A stretch of DNA of 64,000 nt from an uncultured bacterium (GTDB lineage Bacteria > Bacteroidota > Bacteroidia > Bacteroidales > Marinifilaceae), in assembly GCA_905216195.1 (NCBI GenBank), contig CAJMSX010000007.1, positions 1 through 64,000 of the forward strand, given 5' to 3'. Shown piece after piece: positions 52,362 through 60,598 of the stretch. The notes beneath the pieces are model-generated. The model saw nothing but the letters and a program-made list of their open reading frames with translations, was not told the DNA's origin and searched no databases. The translations under genes were made by a program, and so were the position numbers. Every line of letters begins with the position of its first letter. Position 1 is the stretch's first letter.

Positions 52362-52378
52362 GAATGACAGAAGAAAGG

Positions 52379-54295
52379 TTATTCCGATAGGGACCGGGAA
52401 ATCACCTTTCCTTTTCGGCTTACATATTCGTAAAAAGTCCGGTAAAAAGGATGGTGTGTCAGGGTGGAGCTATCTCCCAGTACAATTAGTTTCATGCGGG
52501 CTCGGGTAATAGCGACGTTCATGCGTCGTAAATCGTTGAGAAATCCGATTTGTCCTTCTGGATTAGCTCTTACCAGGCTGATGAGAATGACGTCTTTTTC
52601 CTGTCCCTGGAATCCGTCGACCGTGTGGACGGCGATCCGGGAGCGGAAAGGTTTTAAAAAACGGTTGTATTTGAGTAAGCGGCGGATGTACTGTACCTGA
52701 GCTTGGTAGGGAGAGATCAGCCCGAAATCGATTTGTTCGTCCCAGATGCGGGTTTCGCCGATTTTTTCGATGTAATTTTGCAATTGTTCTATCAGGAGCC
52801 GGGCTTCTGTCTCATTGAAGCGGCTGAATTTTTCGCTCTGGAGTGCTTCCCGGGATTCATAGCCGGCTGTATCGCACCACACGACCGGGGTATCGTAGGG
52901 CAGGATCTCCCGGTGTTTTACTCCCGGAGCCGCTTTTAAGCGGTTGTGGTAAAACCAGCATGAAGGAAAAGTCATAATATCTTCATGCATGCGGTATTGG
53001 GTTTCCAAAAGGGAGACGGTTTCCGGTTGGCGTTCGGCTATTTTTTGCATCAGCGTATCAGTAAGGCCGGCTTTAGCGGCTTCGGGACATTTAACCGTAG
53101 GGGGTAATTGACAATGATCGCCGGCGAGTATCACCCGATCGGCTTTGGCGATGGCGATCCAGCAAGCGGCTTCCAAGGCCTGGGAGGCTTCGTCTATAAA
53201 AAGGGTAGAAAAACGTTTCCGCTCCAGCACACGGTTTGCCGACCCCACCAGCGTGCAGGAAATTACGCGGGCTTCAGCGAAAAGGTCCTGATCGATTTTA
53301 ATTTCCAATCCGGTAGCCTGTTCCCGGAGCCGACAGAGTTTGTTGCGGAGATTTTCTCCGGTGGAGCTCTGGTTCTTCCGGAGTTTCGTAACCGTTTCCC
53401 GTATGATTTTACGGATGCTCCACAATTCGGGATAATCCCCATGGGCTTCAAAACGCCGTTCATAGGTAAAAGACAGCATTTTATCGTTTACCCGGCTGGG
53501 ATTTCCGATTCGTAACACAGGAATTCCCCGGTCGCTTAGCTTTTCGGCGATCCAGTCGACGGCCGTATTGCTCTGAGCGCAAACCAGAACCTGGTTTTCT
53601 TGGTGCAGGGTTTCATATATAGCTTCGACGAGCGTAGTGGTTTTTCCGGTTCCGGGAGGACCGTGGACCACGGCTGTTTCCCGTGCCGACAGCACTCGGT
53701 TTACGGCTTCTTCCTGTTGGAGGTTGAGCCAGGGGAAACGTACCGGAAAAAAGGTGCGCTTGCGGGCCGTCTGTTTGCCCAACAGAATATCTCTCAGTTC
53801 GGCTAAACGATTCCCTTTGGCCCGCATTACTTCGTTCAGGGCTTTGAACATCGCCTGAAAGGTGGTTTCATCGAAATAAAGCTGGATTCCCAGATCGCTA
53901 CATCCTCGGAGAGCCGTCACAGCCGACATACCGGGAAGTAGGATCACCATCCGGTTTTCCTGTATATAGCTAACGGTTCCTGTAAAATTGAAATAGTGCT
54001 GCCGGCCGTTGGCATCCGGGCTGAAGAAGCAGACCGGTTTACCGTGCTCGAATGCGTGCTCCGTTTCTTCGTCCTGAATGTATTCAATTTCGATTACTTG
54101 CAGATTGAGGGAGTTGTAATAATTTCTTCCGGCTCGAACGGGGTAGCAGCAATGCCCTTGCTGTATTTTTTTATAGATCCCTCCGGCCTGCGATTTTAAT
54201 TGATAACTTTCTTTTTCATATTCGTATTCCAGGAGAAGTAAACGGTAAAGTTCCTGTAATTCGGCGAAAGCGGATAAATGTGAAAAGTCCGGCAT
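52379..54295 (-). CDS. UvrD/SF1-type DNA/RNA helicase (DNA2/NAM7, UPF1-like)
   Basis: A 638-residue superfamily-1 helicase of the UPF1/Dna2-NAM7 group. Walker A GPPGTGKTTTL, motif Ia VCAQSNTAVDWI, Walker B LFIDEASQALEA, motif III LAGDHCQLPPTV, IV QYRMHEDIM, V TVDGFQGQEKD and VI RRMNVAITRARMKL are all present. An N-terminal ~180 residues of OB-like character precede. Bacterial members of this group act on DNA or RNA in an unknown role. The start at 54295 follows a promoter box on the minus strand. No partner gene. Confidence 0.9.
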   Translation of the reverse strand: MPDFSHLSAFAELQELYRLLLLEYEYEKESYQLKSQAGGIYKKIQQGHCCYPVRAGRNYYNSLNLQVIEIEYIQDEETEHAFEHGKPVCFFSPDANGRQHYFNFTGTVSYIQENRMVILLPGMSAVTALRGCSDLGIQLYFDETTFQAMFKALNEVMRAKGNRLAELRDILLGKQTARKRTFFPVRFPWLNLQQEEAVNRVLSARETAVVHGPPGTGKTTTLVEAIYETLHQENQVLVCAQSNTAVDWIAEKLSDRGIPVLRIGNPSRVNDKMLSFTYERRFEAHGDYPELWSIRKIIRETVTKLRKNQSSTGENLRNKLCRLREQATGLEIKIDQDLFAEARVISCTLVGSANRVLERKRFSTLFIDEASQALEAACWIAIAKADRVILAGDHCQLPPTVKCPEAAKAGLTDTLMQKIAERQPETVSLLETQYRMHEDIMTFPSCWFYHNRLKAAPGVKHREILPYDTPVVWCDTAGYESREALQSEKFSRFNETEARLLIEQLQNYIEKIGETRIWDEQIDFGLISPYQAQVQYIRRLLKYNRFLKPFRSRIAVHTVDGFQGQEKDVILISLVRANPEGQIGFLNDLRRMNVAITRARMKLIVLGDSSTLTHHPFYRTFYEYVSRKGKVISRSLSE

Positions 54296-54322
54296 AGAAA
54301 AAGTGAAGTTTTTAGTGAACTG

Positions 54323-54330
54323 CAAATTTA
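54323..54330 (-). promoter_or_regulatory. -7 promoter box (TAAATTTG) of the helicase gene
   Basis: TAAATTTG on the minus strand, 28 bases before ATG 54295; it rules out the ATG at 54367. Confidence 0.5.
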
Positions 54331-54473
54331 CGTTTTTCTGCGATAAGCGGAAAATGAATCGGAACATTGTCGTCGGACGGTTCGTTTTTTCCTTTTTTCC
54401 TGGAAAGACCGTTTTTTAGGTGGAAAAGCAGGAGAAAAGGACAACTTTCCGTAAAGCGGGACAGTATAATTGT

Positions 54474-54481
54474 TATTTTTG
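54474..54481 (+). promoter_or_regulatory. -7 promoter box (TATTTTTG) of the HAD phosphatase gene
   Basis: TATTTTTG matches TAnnTTTG, 22 bases before ATG 54503; it overlaps the longer frame from 54470 and so excludes it. Confidence 0.55.
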
Positions 54482-54502
54482 TACCTCTTAAATTCAAAAA
54501 CA

Positions 54503-55156
54503 ATGAAACTGGTTATATTCGATTTGGACGGAACCTTATTAGATACGTTGGAGGATCTGTCGGATAGTGTGAATTATGCTTTGAGACGGTTCGGCTATCC
54601 GGAACATCCGGTGGACGAGTATCGTTATCTGGTCGGTAACGGAATCACGCGGCTGATCGAGCGGGCTCTCCCCGATTATGCCCGCCTTACGGAAGAGGTT
54701 ACGCGGGTACGGGCGGAATTCCTGTCTTATTATTCCAAACACAAAACGGATCGGACCCGACCTTATCCGGGTATACAACAATTACTGGAAGAACTTCATC
54801 ATCAAGGTGTAATTTTGGCGGTGGCTTCCAATAAGTTTCAGGAAGCGACCTGTGAATTGATCCGTAATTATTTCGGAGAAGCTTTGTTTCAGGTGGTGTT
54901 GGGGCAACGGGAAGGGATTCCGACCAAGCCCGATCCGGCCATTGTAAATGAAATTCTCGGTATTACGGGTATAGATAAGGAAAATACATTTTATGTAGGC
55001 GATTCCAGCGTAGATATGCAAACCGCGGTAAATAGCGGGGTGATTCCCGTGGGGGTATCCTGGGGATTTCGTCCGAGACTGGAATTAAAGGAAAACGGTG
55101 CGAAGCATATCCTCGATCAACCGGAGGATCTGCTATCGATGGTAAAACCGGCATAA
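54503..55156 (+). CDS. HAD hydrolase, phosphoglycolate phosphatase-like
   Basis: A 217-residue HAD-superfamily phosphatase. Motif I FDLDGTLLDTLEDL, the cap, motif II AVASNKF, the Lys/Pro turn PTKPDPAI and motif IV YVGDSSVDMQTA are all present. The cap and size match the Gph subgroup, which dephosphorylates 2-phosphoglycolate, but other small phosphates are possible. Start ATG 54503 by promoter position. No operon partner. Confidence 0.85.
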   Translation: MKLVIFDLDGTLLDTLEDLSDSVNYALRRFGYPEHPVDEYRYLVGNGITRLIERALPDYARLTEEVTRVRAEFLSYYSKHKTDRTRPYPGIQQLLEELHHQGVILAVASNKFQEATCELIRNYFGEALFQVVLGQREGIPTKPDPAIVNEILGITGIDKENTFYVGDSSVDMQTAVNSGVIPVGVSWGFRPRLELKENGAKHILDQPEDLLSMVKPA

Positions 55157-55246
55157 ACTACCGTTTTTTTTTAAAATCAGGTTTTATTCCTGAATCTTTC
55201 CCAAATCTTATACTTTTTTTGTATCGTAAATTAAAATGTGATCGAT

Positions 55247-55690
55247 ATGAAAAAAGTATTTTTTATGCTGTTATGCGCTTTGCTGTTATCACAGTGGAGT
55301 TATGCCGATAAGAAGATCTATACGACGGATACCTTGCAATTGCCGGAAAAAGCCCGGCGGTTTATAGCCGAACATTTTCCCGGAGTGGACGTATCCCATA
55401 TTAAAATTGAAAAAGAATTTTGGGAGGGAAAACAATACGATGTCATTCTGACGAACGGATTTGATTTGGATTTCGATAGTAAGGGAGAGTGGAAAGAGGT
55501 CGATGGACATCGGTCGGTTGTTCCCGTTTCGGTAGTTCCGGTGAAAATAGCAGAATATGTGAATAAAAATTTTCCGCAGCGGCAGATTATCTCTATCGAT
55601 AGGGATAAATCGAAGTATGAGGTAAAACTGACAGACGGAAAAGAAGTGGAATTCGACCGGAGTCAGCGGTTTATCCGTTTTGACGATTAA
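55247..55690 (+). CDS. PepSY-like (DUF2874) secreted protein
   Basis: A 147-residue protein with signal peptide (VFFMLLCALLLSQWSYA) and a pair of PepSY-like/DUF2874 repeats: KARRFIAEHFPGVDVSHIKIEKE and VKIAEYVNKNFPQRQIISIDRDK, each followed by YDVILTNG or YEVKLTDG. Small secreted proteins of this type may bind a peptide or protein; function unknown. The two-repeat homologue follows 33 bases later. Confidence 0.82.
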   Translation: MKKVFFMLLCALLLSQWSYADKKIYTTDTLQLPEKARRFIAEHFPGVDVSHIKIEKEFWEGKQYDVILTNGFDLDFDSKGEWKEVDGHRSVVPVSVVPVKIAEYVNKNFPQRQIISIDRDKSKYEVKLTDGKEVEFDRSQRFIRFDD

Positions 55691-55723
55691 TAAAAGGTTT
55701 AACGATAATTAAAACAAAAGAGT

Positions 55724-56551
55724 ATGAAAACAGGATTAGCTATTTTATGGATGGTGCTGTCTGCACTGGGGATCAGTTGTAATGACGACGACAACAATTA
55801 TAAGCCGGACGAAGTGGTTACAAGAGCTTTCGAACAGAAATACCCGGAAGCTACCCGGGTTAAATGGGAATCAAAGTACGATTACAAAGTGGTGGAATTT
55901 TATGATGGCGGAGTGGAAAAAGAAGCATGGTTCGATAAGAACGGAAATTGGTATATGACCGAGAGCGATATTTCTTTCCAGGCTTTACCGCCGGCCGTGA
56001 TAAAGGCTTTCCAGGAAGGAGAATACGCTCTGTGGCGTGTGGAAGATGTGGATAAACTGGAACGGGTCGATATGGAAACGGTATATGTGATTGAAGTGGA
56101 GCAGGGCAAGCAAGAATTCGATCTGTACTATACCGAAGACGGTACTTTGGTGAAAGCCGTGCCGCACAAGGATAATGTAGAACATCGCCCGCAGACCGGT
56201 TTGTCGCAAACGATCCGGGATTATATTGCTACTCATTATGCCGGAGCCCGGATTGTGGAATTCGAAGCGGAAAGCTGGGGAACGGAAGTCGATATTTATC
56301 ATGACGGTAGATATAAAGAAGTAAAGTTCGATAATAAGGATACCTGGTTTTTGACCGAATGGGACGTTCTGATATCGGAAGTTCCCGCAGAGGTTTTGAG
56401 TGTGATCCGGAAAGACTATTCCGATTACCACATCGACGATATCGATTTTCTGGAAAGGGCCGGAAAGGTGTCCGTATATGTTTTTGAACTGGAAAGAGGA
56501 AATCAGGAAATCAAAGTTCTGGTGGATGAGGCCGGAAATATTCAGCAATAG
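55724..56551 (+). CDS. PepSY-like (DUF2874) lipoprotein, four repeats
   Basis: A 275-residue lipoprotein (signal ending GISC, then NDDDNN). Two pairs of PepSY-like repeats: AFEQKYPEATRVKWESKYDYKVVEF, PPAVIKAFQEGEYALWRVEDV, TIRDYIATHYAGARIVEFEAE and VPAEVLSVIRKDYSDYHIDDID. Paralogue of the gene 33 bases upstream, with which it forms an operon. Probably surface-anchored; ligand unknown. Confidence 0.8.
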   Translation: MKTGLAILWMVLSALGISCNDDDNNYKPDEVVTRAFEQKYPEATRVKWESKYDYKVVEFYDGGVEKEAWFDKNGNWYMTESDISFQALPPAVIKAFQEGEYALWRVEDVDKLERVDMETVYVIEVEQGKQEFDLYYTEDGTLVKAVPHKDNVEHRPQTGLSQTIRDYIATHYAGARIVEFEAESWGTEVDIYHDGRYKEVKFDNKDTWFLTEWDVLISEVPAEVLSVIRKDYSDYHIDDIDFLERAGKVSVYVFELERGNQEIKVLVDEAGNIQQ

Positions 56552-56651
56552 TCGGTTTAGCCGCTCTTTCGTCCCGCACGGTTTTAAACCCCGGATGTAA
56601 CCCTGAGGACTCTCCCGGAGTATAACTGGAAAATTAAAATCAGGAGAAACT

Positions 56652-56954
56652 ATGGGAAAATTTGACGAATTGATAAAAGGAGAAAAACCGGTACTGGTAG
56701 ATTTTTTTGCAACCTGGTGCGGACCCTGTAAGGCGATGCATCCCATATTGGAAGAGTTGAAACAGGATATGGGAGACAAAATCCATGTGATAACTGTAGA
56801 TGTGGATGGAGAAGCGAACCGGAAGTTTGTAGCGAATTATCAGATACAGTCGGTTCCGACGCTGATGATTTTTAAAAAAGGGGAAATGGTCTGGCGGCAA
56901 AGCGGGGTGATGCAATCCATACAGTTGAAAAACGAGATTGAAAAATACCTGTAA
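56652..56954 (+). CDS. trxA: Thioredoxin (CGPC)
   Basis: A 100-residue thioredoxin without signal peptide. DFFATWCGPCKAMHPILEEL holds the classical CGPC active site, and SVPTLMIFKKGE the cis-Pro loop. It reduces disulfides in the cytoplasm. It lies 100 bases after the PepSY-like operon. Related to the CPHC protein at 49844, with which it shares MVWRQSG-type ending. Confidence 0.93.
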   Translation: MGKFDELIKGEKPVLVDFFATWCGPCKAMHPILEELKQDMGDKIHVITVDVDGEANRKFVANYQIQSVPTLMIFKKGEMVWRQSGVMQSIQLKNEIEKYL

Positions 56955-57005
56955 AGGGCGGGACGAACAGATCGGAAAGAAATAATGCGATGGGTAACCG
57001 TCGCA

Positions 57006-57521
57006 TTATTTTTTGACTTTCCCTCCTTTTATCCATCGTTGTTTGTAATAACGGTCGTCCAGGGTACTCAGGCGTACTCCGCTGGCGGTAGTGGCATGAA
57101 TGAATATGTTGTTTTTCAGAAATATGCCGACGTGGCTTACGGATTTGCGTTTTTTGGCCGTATTGAAGAATACCAGATCTCCCGGACGAAGTTTTGCCCG
57201 GGAAATTTTCCGGCAATTCTTTTTATACATGCCGTCGGCCGTGCGCTCGAGAGAAATCCGATAGACATTTTTATACATATTGCATACCAAACCCGAACAA
57301 TCGACCCCTGCAAAATTATTGCCTCCGTAGCGGTAAGGTACCCCCAGCCATTTCGCTGCTTCCTGATATAATTTTAAATCGTCTTTGGGAGTAACCCGGA
57401 AACCGAGTTTCTCGGAGAGGTGGTTCAGGGAAACTTTTTTCCCCGCCAATTTCCGGCTGCTGCTGCAGGATGTTGCAGAAACGAAGATCAGGAGTAAAAG
57501 ATACAGGGCTAGTCTATGCAT
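57006..57521 (-). CDS. NlpC/P60 peptidoglycan hydrolase lipoprotein
   Basis: A 171-residue lipoprotein (signal MHRLALYLLLLIFVSATSC). The NlpC/P60 core has YGGNNFAGVDCSGLVCNMYKN with catalytic Cys75, SHVGIFLKNN and IHATTASGV for the His and polar third residue. These enzymes cut the D-Glu/meso-DAP link in peptidoglycan stems. I use ATG 57521: a promoter box covers the longer start at 57545. Confidence 0.88.
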   Translation of the reverse strand: MHRLALYLLLLIFVSATSCSSSRKLAGKKVSLNHLSEKLGFRVTPKDDLKLYQEAAKWLGVPYRYGGNNFAGVDCSGLVCNMYKNVYRISLERTADGMYKKNCRKISRAKLRPGDLVFFNTAKKRKSVSHVGIFLKNNIFIHATTASGVRLSTLDDRYYKQRWIKGGKVKK

Positions 57522-57542
57522 AAAGTCCGATTTTATCGAACA

Positions 57543-57550
57543 CAAATATA
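57543..57550 (-). promoter_or_regulatory. -7 promoter box (TATATTTG) of the NlpC/P60 gene
   Basis: TATATTTG on the minus strand matches TAnnTTTG; start ATG 57521 follows 22 bases later. Confidence 0.45.
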
Positions 57551-57584
57551 AGAAGTAGAATCCGGTTTAAAAAACATAAATCGT

Positions 57585-57592
57585 TACATTTG
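57585..57592 (+). promoter_or_regulatory. -7 promoter box (TACATTTG) of the dehydrogenase/AcpH operon
   Basis: TACATTTG matches TAnnTTTG, 25 bases before ATG 57617; divergent from the NlpC/P60 promoter only 35 bases away. Confidence 0.5.
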
Positions 57593-57616
57593 CAAAACGG
57601 ATCAAATTTTGTAACT

Positions 57617-58519
57617 ATGAAATTGAAAAAAATCGTTGCGGTAGACCCGACCGGGCTTTTGGAATCGGGAAGGCATCAATTGCGGGAATGGGCCGGAGAA
57701 GTTGTTTTTTATGACGATTTGCCGCAAAGCGAGGAGGAAGTCATCCGGCGCATCGGGGATGCTGAAGGGGTATTGGTTTCTTACCATACCCGGATTTCCC
57801 GGGCGGTGCTTGCCGCTTGCCCCCGTATCCGGTATATCGGAATGTGTTGTACCCTTTACGGGGAATCCAGTGCGAATGTCGATATCCGGGCCGCCGGGGA
57901 AAAAGGGATTAAGGTAGCGGGCATAAAGGATTACGGAGATGAAGGAGTGGTGGAATATGTCATCAGTGAATTGGTACGTCTGTTACACGGATTCGGGAGC
58001 AAACAGTGGAAACTGGAAGTGTACGAGTTGACCGGTCAGAAGGTGGGGATTATCGGATTGGGAAGGACGGGAAAGATGATAGCAGATGCTTTACGTTTTT
58101 TCGGGGCGGAAGTGTATTACTACAGCCGTAGCCGTAAGCCGGAGGCTGAGAGCGAGGGTATCCGCTATTTACCTTTGCACGATTTGCTGAAACAAGCAGA
58201 TATCGTGGGAACTTGTTTGCCACGGAATACGATTTTACTGGGCGAACCGGAATTCCGGCTTCTGGGTTCCCGGAAGATTGTATTCAATACCTCGGTCGGA
58301 ATTACGTTTGAAGTGTCTGCCTTGAAGCGGTGGTTAGAAGGAAAAGACAATTACTACCTCTGTGACGGCGTAGGCATAGGCGGATGTGAAAAAGAACTGC
58401 AAGAATTGGAAAATGTGTTGTATACCCCACGGGTGGCCGGTCATTCGGTTCAATGTATGAAAAGATTGACGGAAAAGGTGGTGGCCAACATAAGCTTGTT
58501 TTTAGACGGAAAGCTGTGA
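57617..58519 (+). CDS. Atypical D-isomer-specific 2-hydroxyacid dehydrogenase
   Basis: A 300-residue NAD(P)-dependent oxidoreductase of the D-2-hydroxyacid dehydrogenase family. The nucleotide fold is clear (KVGIIGLGRTGKMIADAL), and the C-terminal catalytic domain has AGHS. The segment NTSVGITFEVSAL replaces the usual N-T-x-R-G: Val stands where the catalytic Arg should be, and the Glu-bearing motif is altered (DGVGIGG). So it may be inactive or have a changed reaction. It starts at ATG 57617, and its stop TGA lies within GTGA shared with the next gene. Confidence 0.78.
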   Translation: MKLKKIVAVDPTGLLESGRHQLREWAGEVVFYDDLPQSEEEVIRRIGDAEGVLVSYHTRISRAVLAACPRIRYIGMCCTLYGESSANVDIRAAGEKGIKVAGIKDYGDEGVVEYVISELVRLLHGFGSKQWKLEVYELTGQKVGIIGLGRTGKMIADALRFFGAEVYYYSRSRKPEAESEGIRYLPLHDLLKQADIVGTCLPRNTILLGEPEFRLLGSRKIVFNTSVGITFEVSALKRWLEGKDNYYLCDGVGIGGCEKELQELENVLYTPRVAGHSVQCMKRLTEKVVANISLFLDGKL

Positions 58520-59088
58520 ATTATTTGGCTCACATATTACTTTCCGGACCGGATCCTCTCAAGCAATTGGGAAATTTTATCGGAGACGGGGTAAAAGGCC
58601 GGACTTATGAAAATTATCCTTCCCGCATTCGGGAGGGGATTTTATTACACCGGGCAATAGACGAATATACCGATCATCATCCTTTGATAAAAGAAATTAC
58701 GGCTTTGATGAAAGAGCATTTCGGAAGGTATTCGGGAATAGTGGCCGATATGTATTTTGATTATTTTTTGGCTTCGGATTTTCCCTGTTATGCTGAGGTT
58801 TCTTTGCAGAAATTTGCCTGGCGGTTTTATGGAACGGCTATCGTCAATTATCGGTATTTGCCCTTACGTTTCCGGAATTTTTTGTGGCATTTCATAGTGA
58901 CGAACCGTCTTTGTAAATATTCGACAACCGCCGGATTGCGTCGTTCTCTTGAAATCATGCAGCGGTATAAAAATTTCCCCGTAGACAGCCGGGCAGCCAT
59001 ATTCTTTCTGGCAGAACACCGGGCGCAGTTACAGGAAGGGTTCGAACGTTTTTTCCCGGATTTGCAGAAATTTTGCGGCGTTGTATAA
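58516..59088 (+). CDS. acpH: Acyl carrier protein phosphodiesterase (AcpH/DUF479)
   Basis: A 190-residue protein beginning VNYLAHILLSGPDPLKQLGN with a GTG start that overlaps the upstream stop (GTGA). It has the family's GDGVKGRTYENYP, LHRAIDEYTDHHPLIKE, MYFDYFLASDF and LGRR-type ARGLR-like tail. AcpH removes the phosphopantetheine arm from ACP, with metal-binding His and Asp in the first half. A longer frame starts inside the previous gene and is rejected. 190 residues is close to the E. coli length. Confidence 0.87.
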   Translation: MNYLAHILLSGPDPLKQLGNFIGDGVKGRTYENYPSRIREGILLHRAIDEYTDHHPLIKEITALMKEHFGRYSGIVADMYFDYFLASDFPCYAEVSLQKFAWRFYGTAIVNYRYLPLRFRNFLWHFIVTNRLCKYSTTAGLRRSLEIMQRYKNFPVDSRAAIFFLAEHRAQLQEGFERFFPDLQKFCGVV

Positions 59089-59097
59089 ACTTTTTAC

Positions 59098-59105
59098 TAA
59101 TTTTG
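59098..59105 (+). promoter_or_regulatory. -7 promoter box (TAATTTTG) of the acidic protein gene
   Basis: TAATTTTG matches TAnnTTTG, 31 bases before ATG 59136. Confidence 0.5.
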
Positions 59106-59135
59106 ATATTTATTAGCTAATACAAGAGCTTGCTT

Positions 59136-59540
59136 ATGAATTGGAAAGAAGTATTGAGTGCGTATCCGGAAAATGAGGAAACGCTTCAGTTATATGAAGA
59201 ATGGGGAGATTCGGTATATCTCAAAGAGTTATTTGAGGTTTTGAGCGATTGGAATCCGGATTGGAATAAAGAAAAAGAGTTGGGAAGCTGGGCGGCGGAA
59301 TTCCTTTTGGACTTACTGGAAGAGACAGAAGAGGAATCGGGAGAAATTTCTTCGGAAATGCGGAAAGCCCGTTTTCGGGAAATGCTAGAGGAACGTTATG
59401 AAGATTTCAGGAACGGGCACCAGTTTGTCCGGGTGAATAATATGGCTCTTCGGGCCGGTTCCGAAGAACGGACGGTGGAAGATATCCGGGCCGCCCTGGC
59501 CGAAGAAGGTGAAAAAAATGGATTTCCGGTGTTGTTATAA
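59136..59540 (+). CDS. Acidic alpha-helical protein of unknown function
   Basis: A 134-residue protein with no family I recognise. It is strongly acidic (for example LLDLLEETEEESGEISSEM) with few Cys or membrane segments and several Trp (NWKEVL, DWNPDWNK). Secondary structure looks mainly helical. ATG 59136 follows the promoter box. Convergent with the RluA gene 39 bases away. Perhaps a binding or scaffold protein; nothing more can be said. Confidence 0.6.
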   Translation: MNWKEVLSAYPENEETLQLYEEWGDSVYLKELFEVLSDWNPDWNKEKELGSWAAEFLLDLLEETEEESGEISSEMRKARFREMLEERYEDFRNGHQFVRVNNMALRAGSEERTVEDIRAALAEEGEKNGFPVLL

Positions 59541-59578
59541 CCCGGTTTACATCGGACTCTTCCGCACCGGTCTGTAGG

Positions 59579-60493
59579 TTAGGTTCTGTTTTTTACCAGT
59601 AAGGCAAAGCGTTTCGGAACCGAAGTTTCGAAATGCATCGTTTTACCGGTGAGAGGGTGTATAAAACAAAGCTTGAAGGCATGCAGAGCCAAACGATGAA
59701 TCGGATTATGTTGGGCTCCGTATTTTTTGTCTCCGGTAACCGGGTGTCCGAGTTCTTGCATATGTACCCGAATCTGATTTTTCCGGCCGGTTTCCAGTTC
59801 CAGTTCCATCAGGGTATAATAGGAATTACTTTTGATTATCCGGTAGCGGGTTACGGCTAGTTTCCCGTTGTCGGAATCTGTTTGATGCACGAGGAAGGCT
59901 TTATTTTCCTTGATGTAGGACTTGATGATCCCTTCTTCTTTTTCCGGTTTCCCTTCCACTACCGCCAGGTATTTCCGTTCCGTTACAGTTTCGTTCCAGT
60001 TTTTTTGAAGTTGTTCCTGTACGGATTTGGTTTTAGCAAACATCATCAGTCCCGAGGTTTCTCTATCCAGCCGATGCAGTATGAAAATACAGTTGCGGGG
60101 ATTCGATCTTTTTACGTACTCGCTAAGGATGCGATAGGCTGTTTTTTCTTTTACCTGTTCGGTACCCATAGACAGTAATCCCGCTTTTTTATCGATCACG
60201 ATCAGGAATTCATCTTCGTAGATGAGATCGAGTTGGGGATGTTCCAAGGGAATCTGATTCTTGTCGAATATAACCCGGACGATGTCCCCGGTGTTCAGGG
60301 GGGCGTCGAATTGGGTGACTGCTTTTCCGTTTCGGATAATCTGACGGTGAGCGAGCAGCGACTTTACAGTCGTTTTGCTCTGGTCTTTCAATTGTTCGAA
60401 TAAAAAATTCAGGAGGGTGTTTTCTCCATTTACTTCGAAAGTCCGGTTCCGGGAGGGGAGAGAGTAAGGAGAAAGGTCGGAAGAGCTTTTCAT
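59579..60493 (-). CDS. RluA-family pseudouridine synthase
   Basis: A 304-residue pseudouridine synthase. An S4-like RNA-binding segment (NTLLNFLFEQLKDQSKTTVK) precedes the catalytic domain with RILHRLDRETSGLMMF-type motif (HRLDRETSG, catalytic Asp), and LETGRKNQIRVHMQELGHP later. It converts uridine to pseudouridine in rRNA or tRNA; RluD- or RluC-type sites are both possible. The start is tentative. A terminator for the upstream gene lies 30 bases before it. Confidence 0.87.
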   Translation of the reverse strand: MKSSSDLSPYSLPSRNRTFEVNGENTLLNFLFEQLKDQSKTTVKSLLAHRQIIRNGKAVTQFDAPLNTGDIVRVIFDKNQIPLEHPQLDLIYEDEFLIVIDKKAGLLSMGTEQVKEKTAYRILSEYVKRSNPRNCIFILHRLDRETSGLMMFAKTKSVQEQLQKNWNETVTERKYLAVVEGKPEKEEGIIKSYIKENKAFLVHQTDSDNGKLAVTRYRIIKSNSYYTLMELELETGRKNQIRVHMQELGHPVTGDKKYGAQHNPIHRLALHAFKLCFIHPLTGKTMHFETSVPKRFALLVKNRT

Positions 60494-60521
60494 GGGTTAT
60501 GATTTCAATGAGGCAAAGGTA

Positions 60522-60563
60522 ATAAAAAAGAAACTGTGACCAAGAATCATTTGACACAGTTTC
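60522..60563 (-). terminator. Terminator of the carboxyltransferase gene
   Basis: GAAACTGTG and CACAGTTTC are a perfect 9-bp inverted repeat; on the minus strand the stem is followed by TTTTTTATT. Confidence 0.8.
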
Positions 60564-60598
60564 TTTTCTTTCTTTTTCTCCGCCCGGAGACTTTACCC

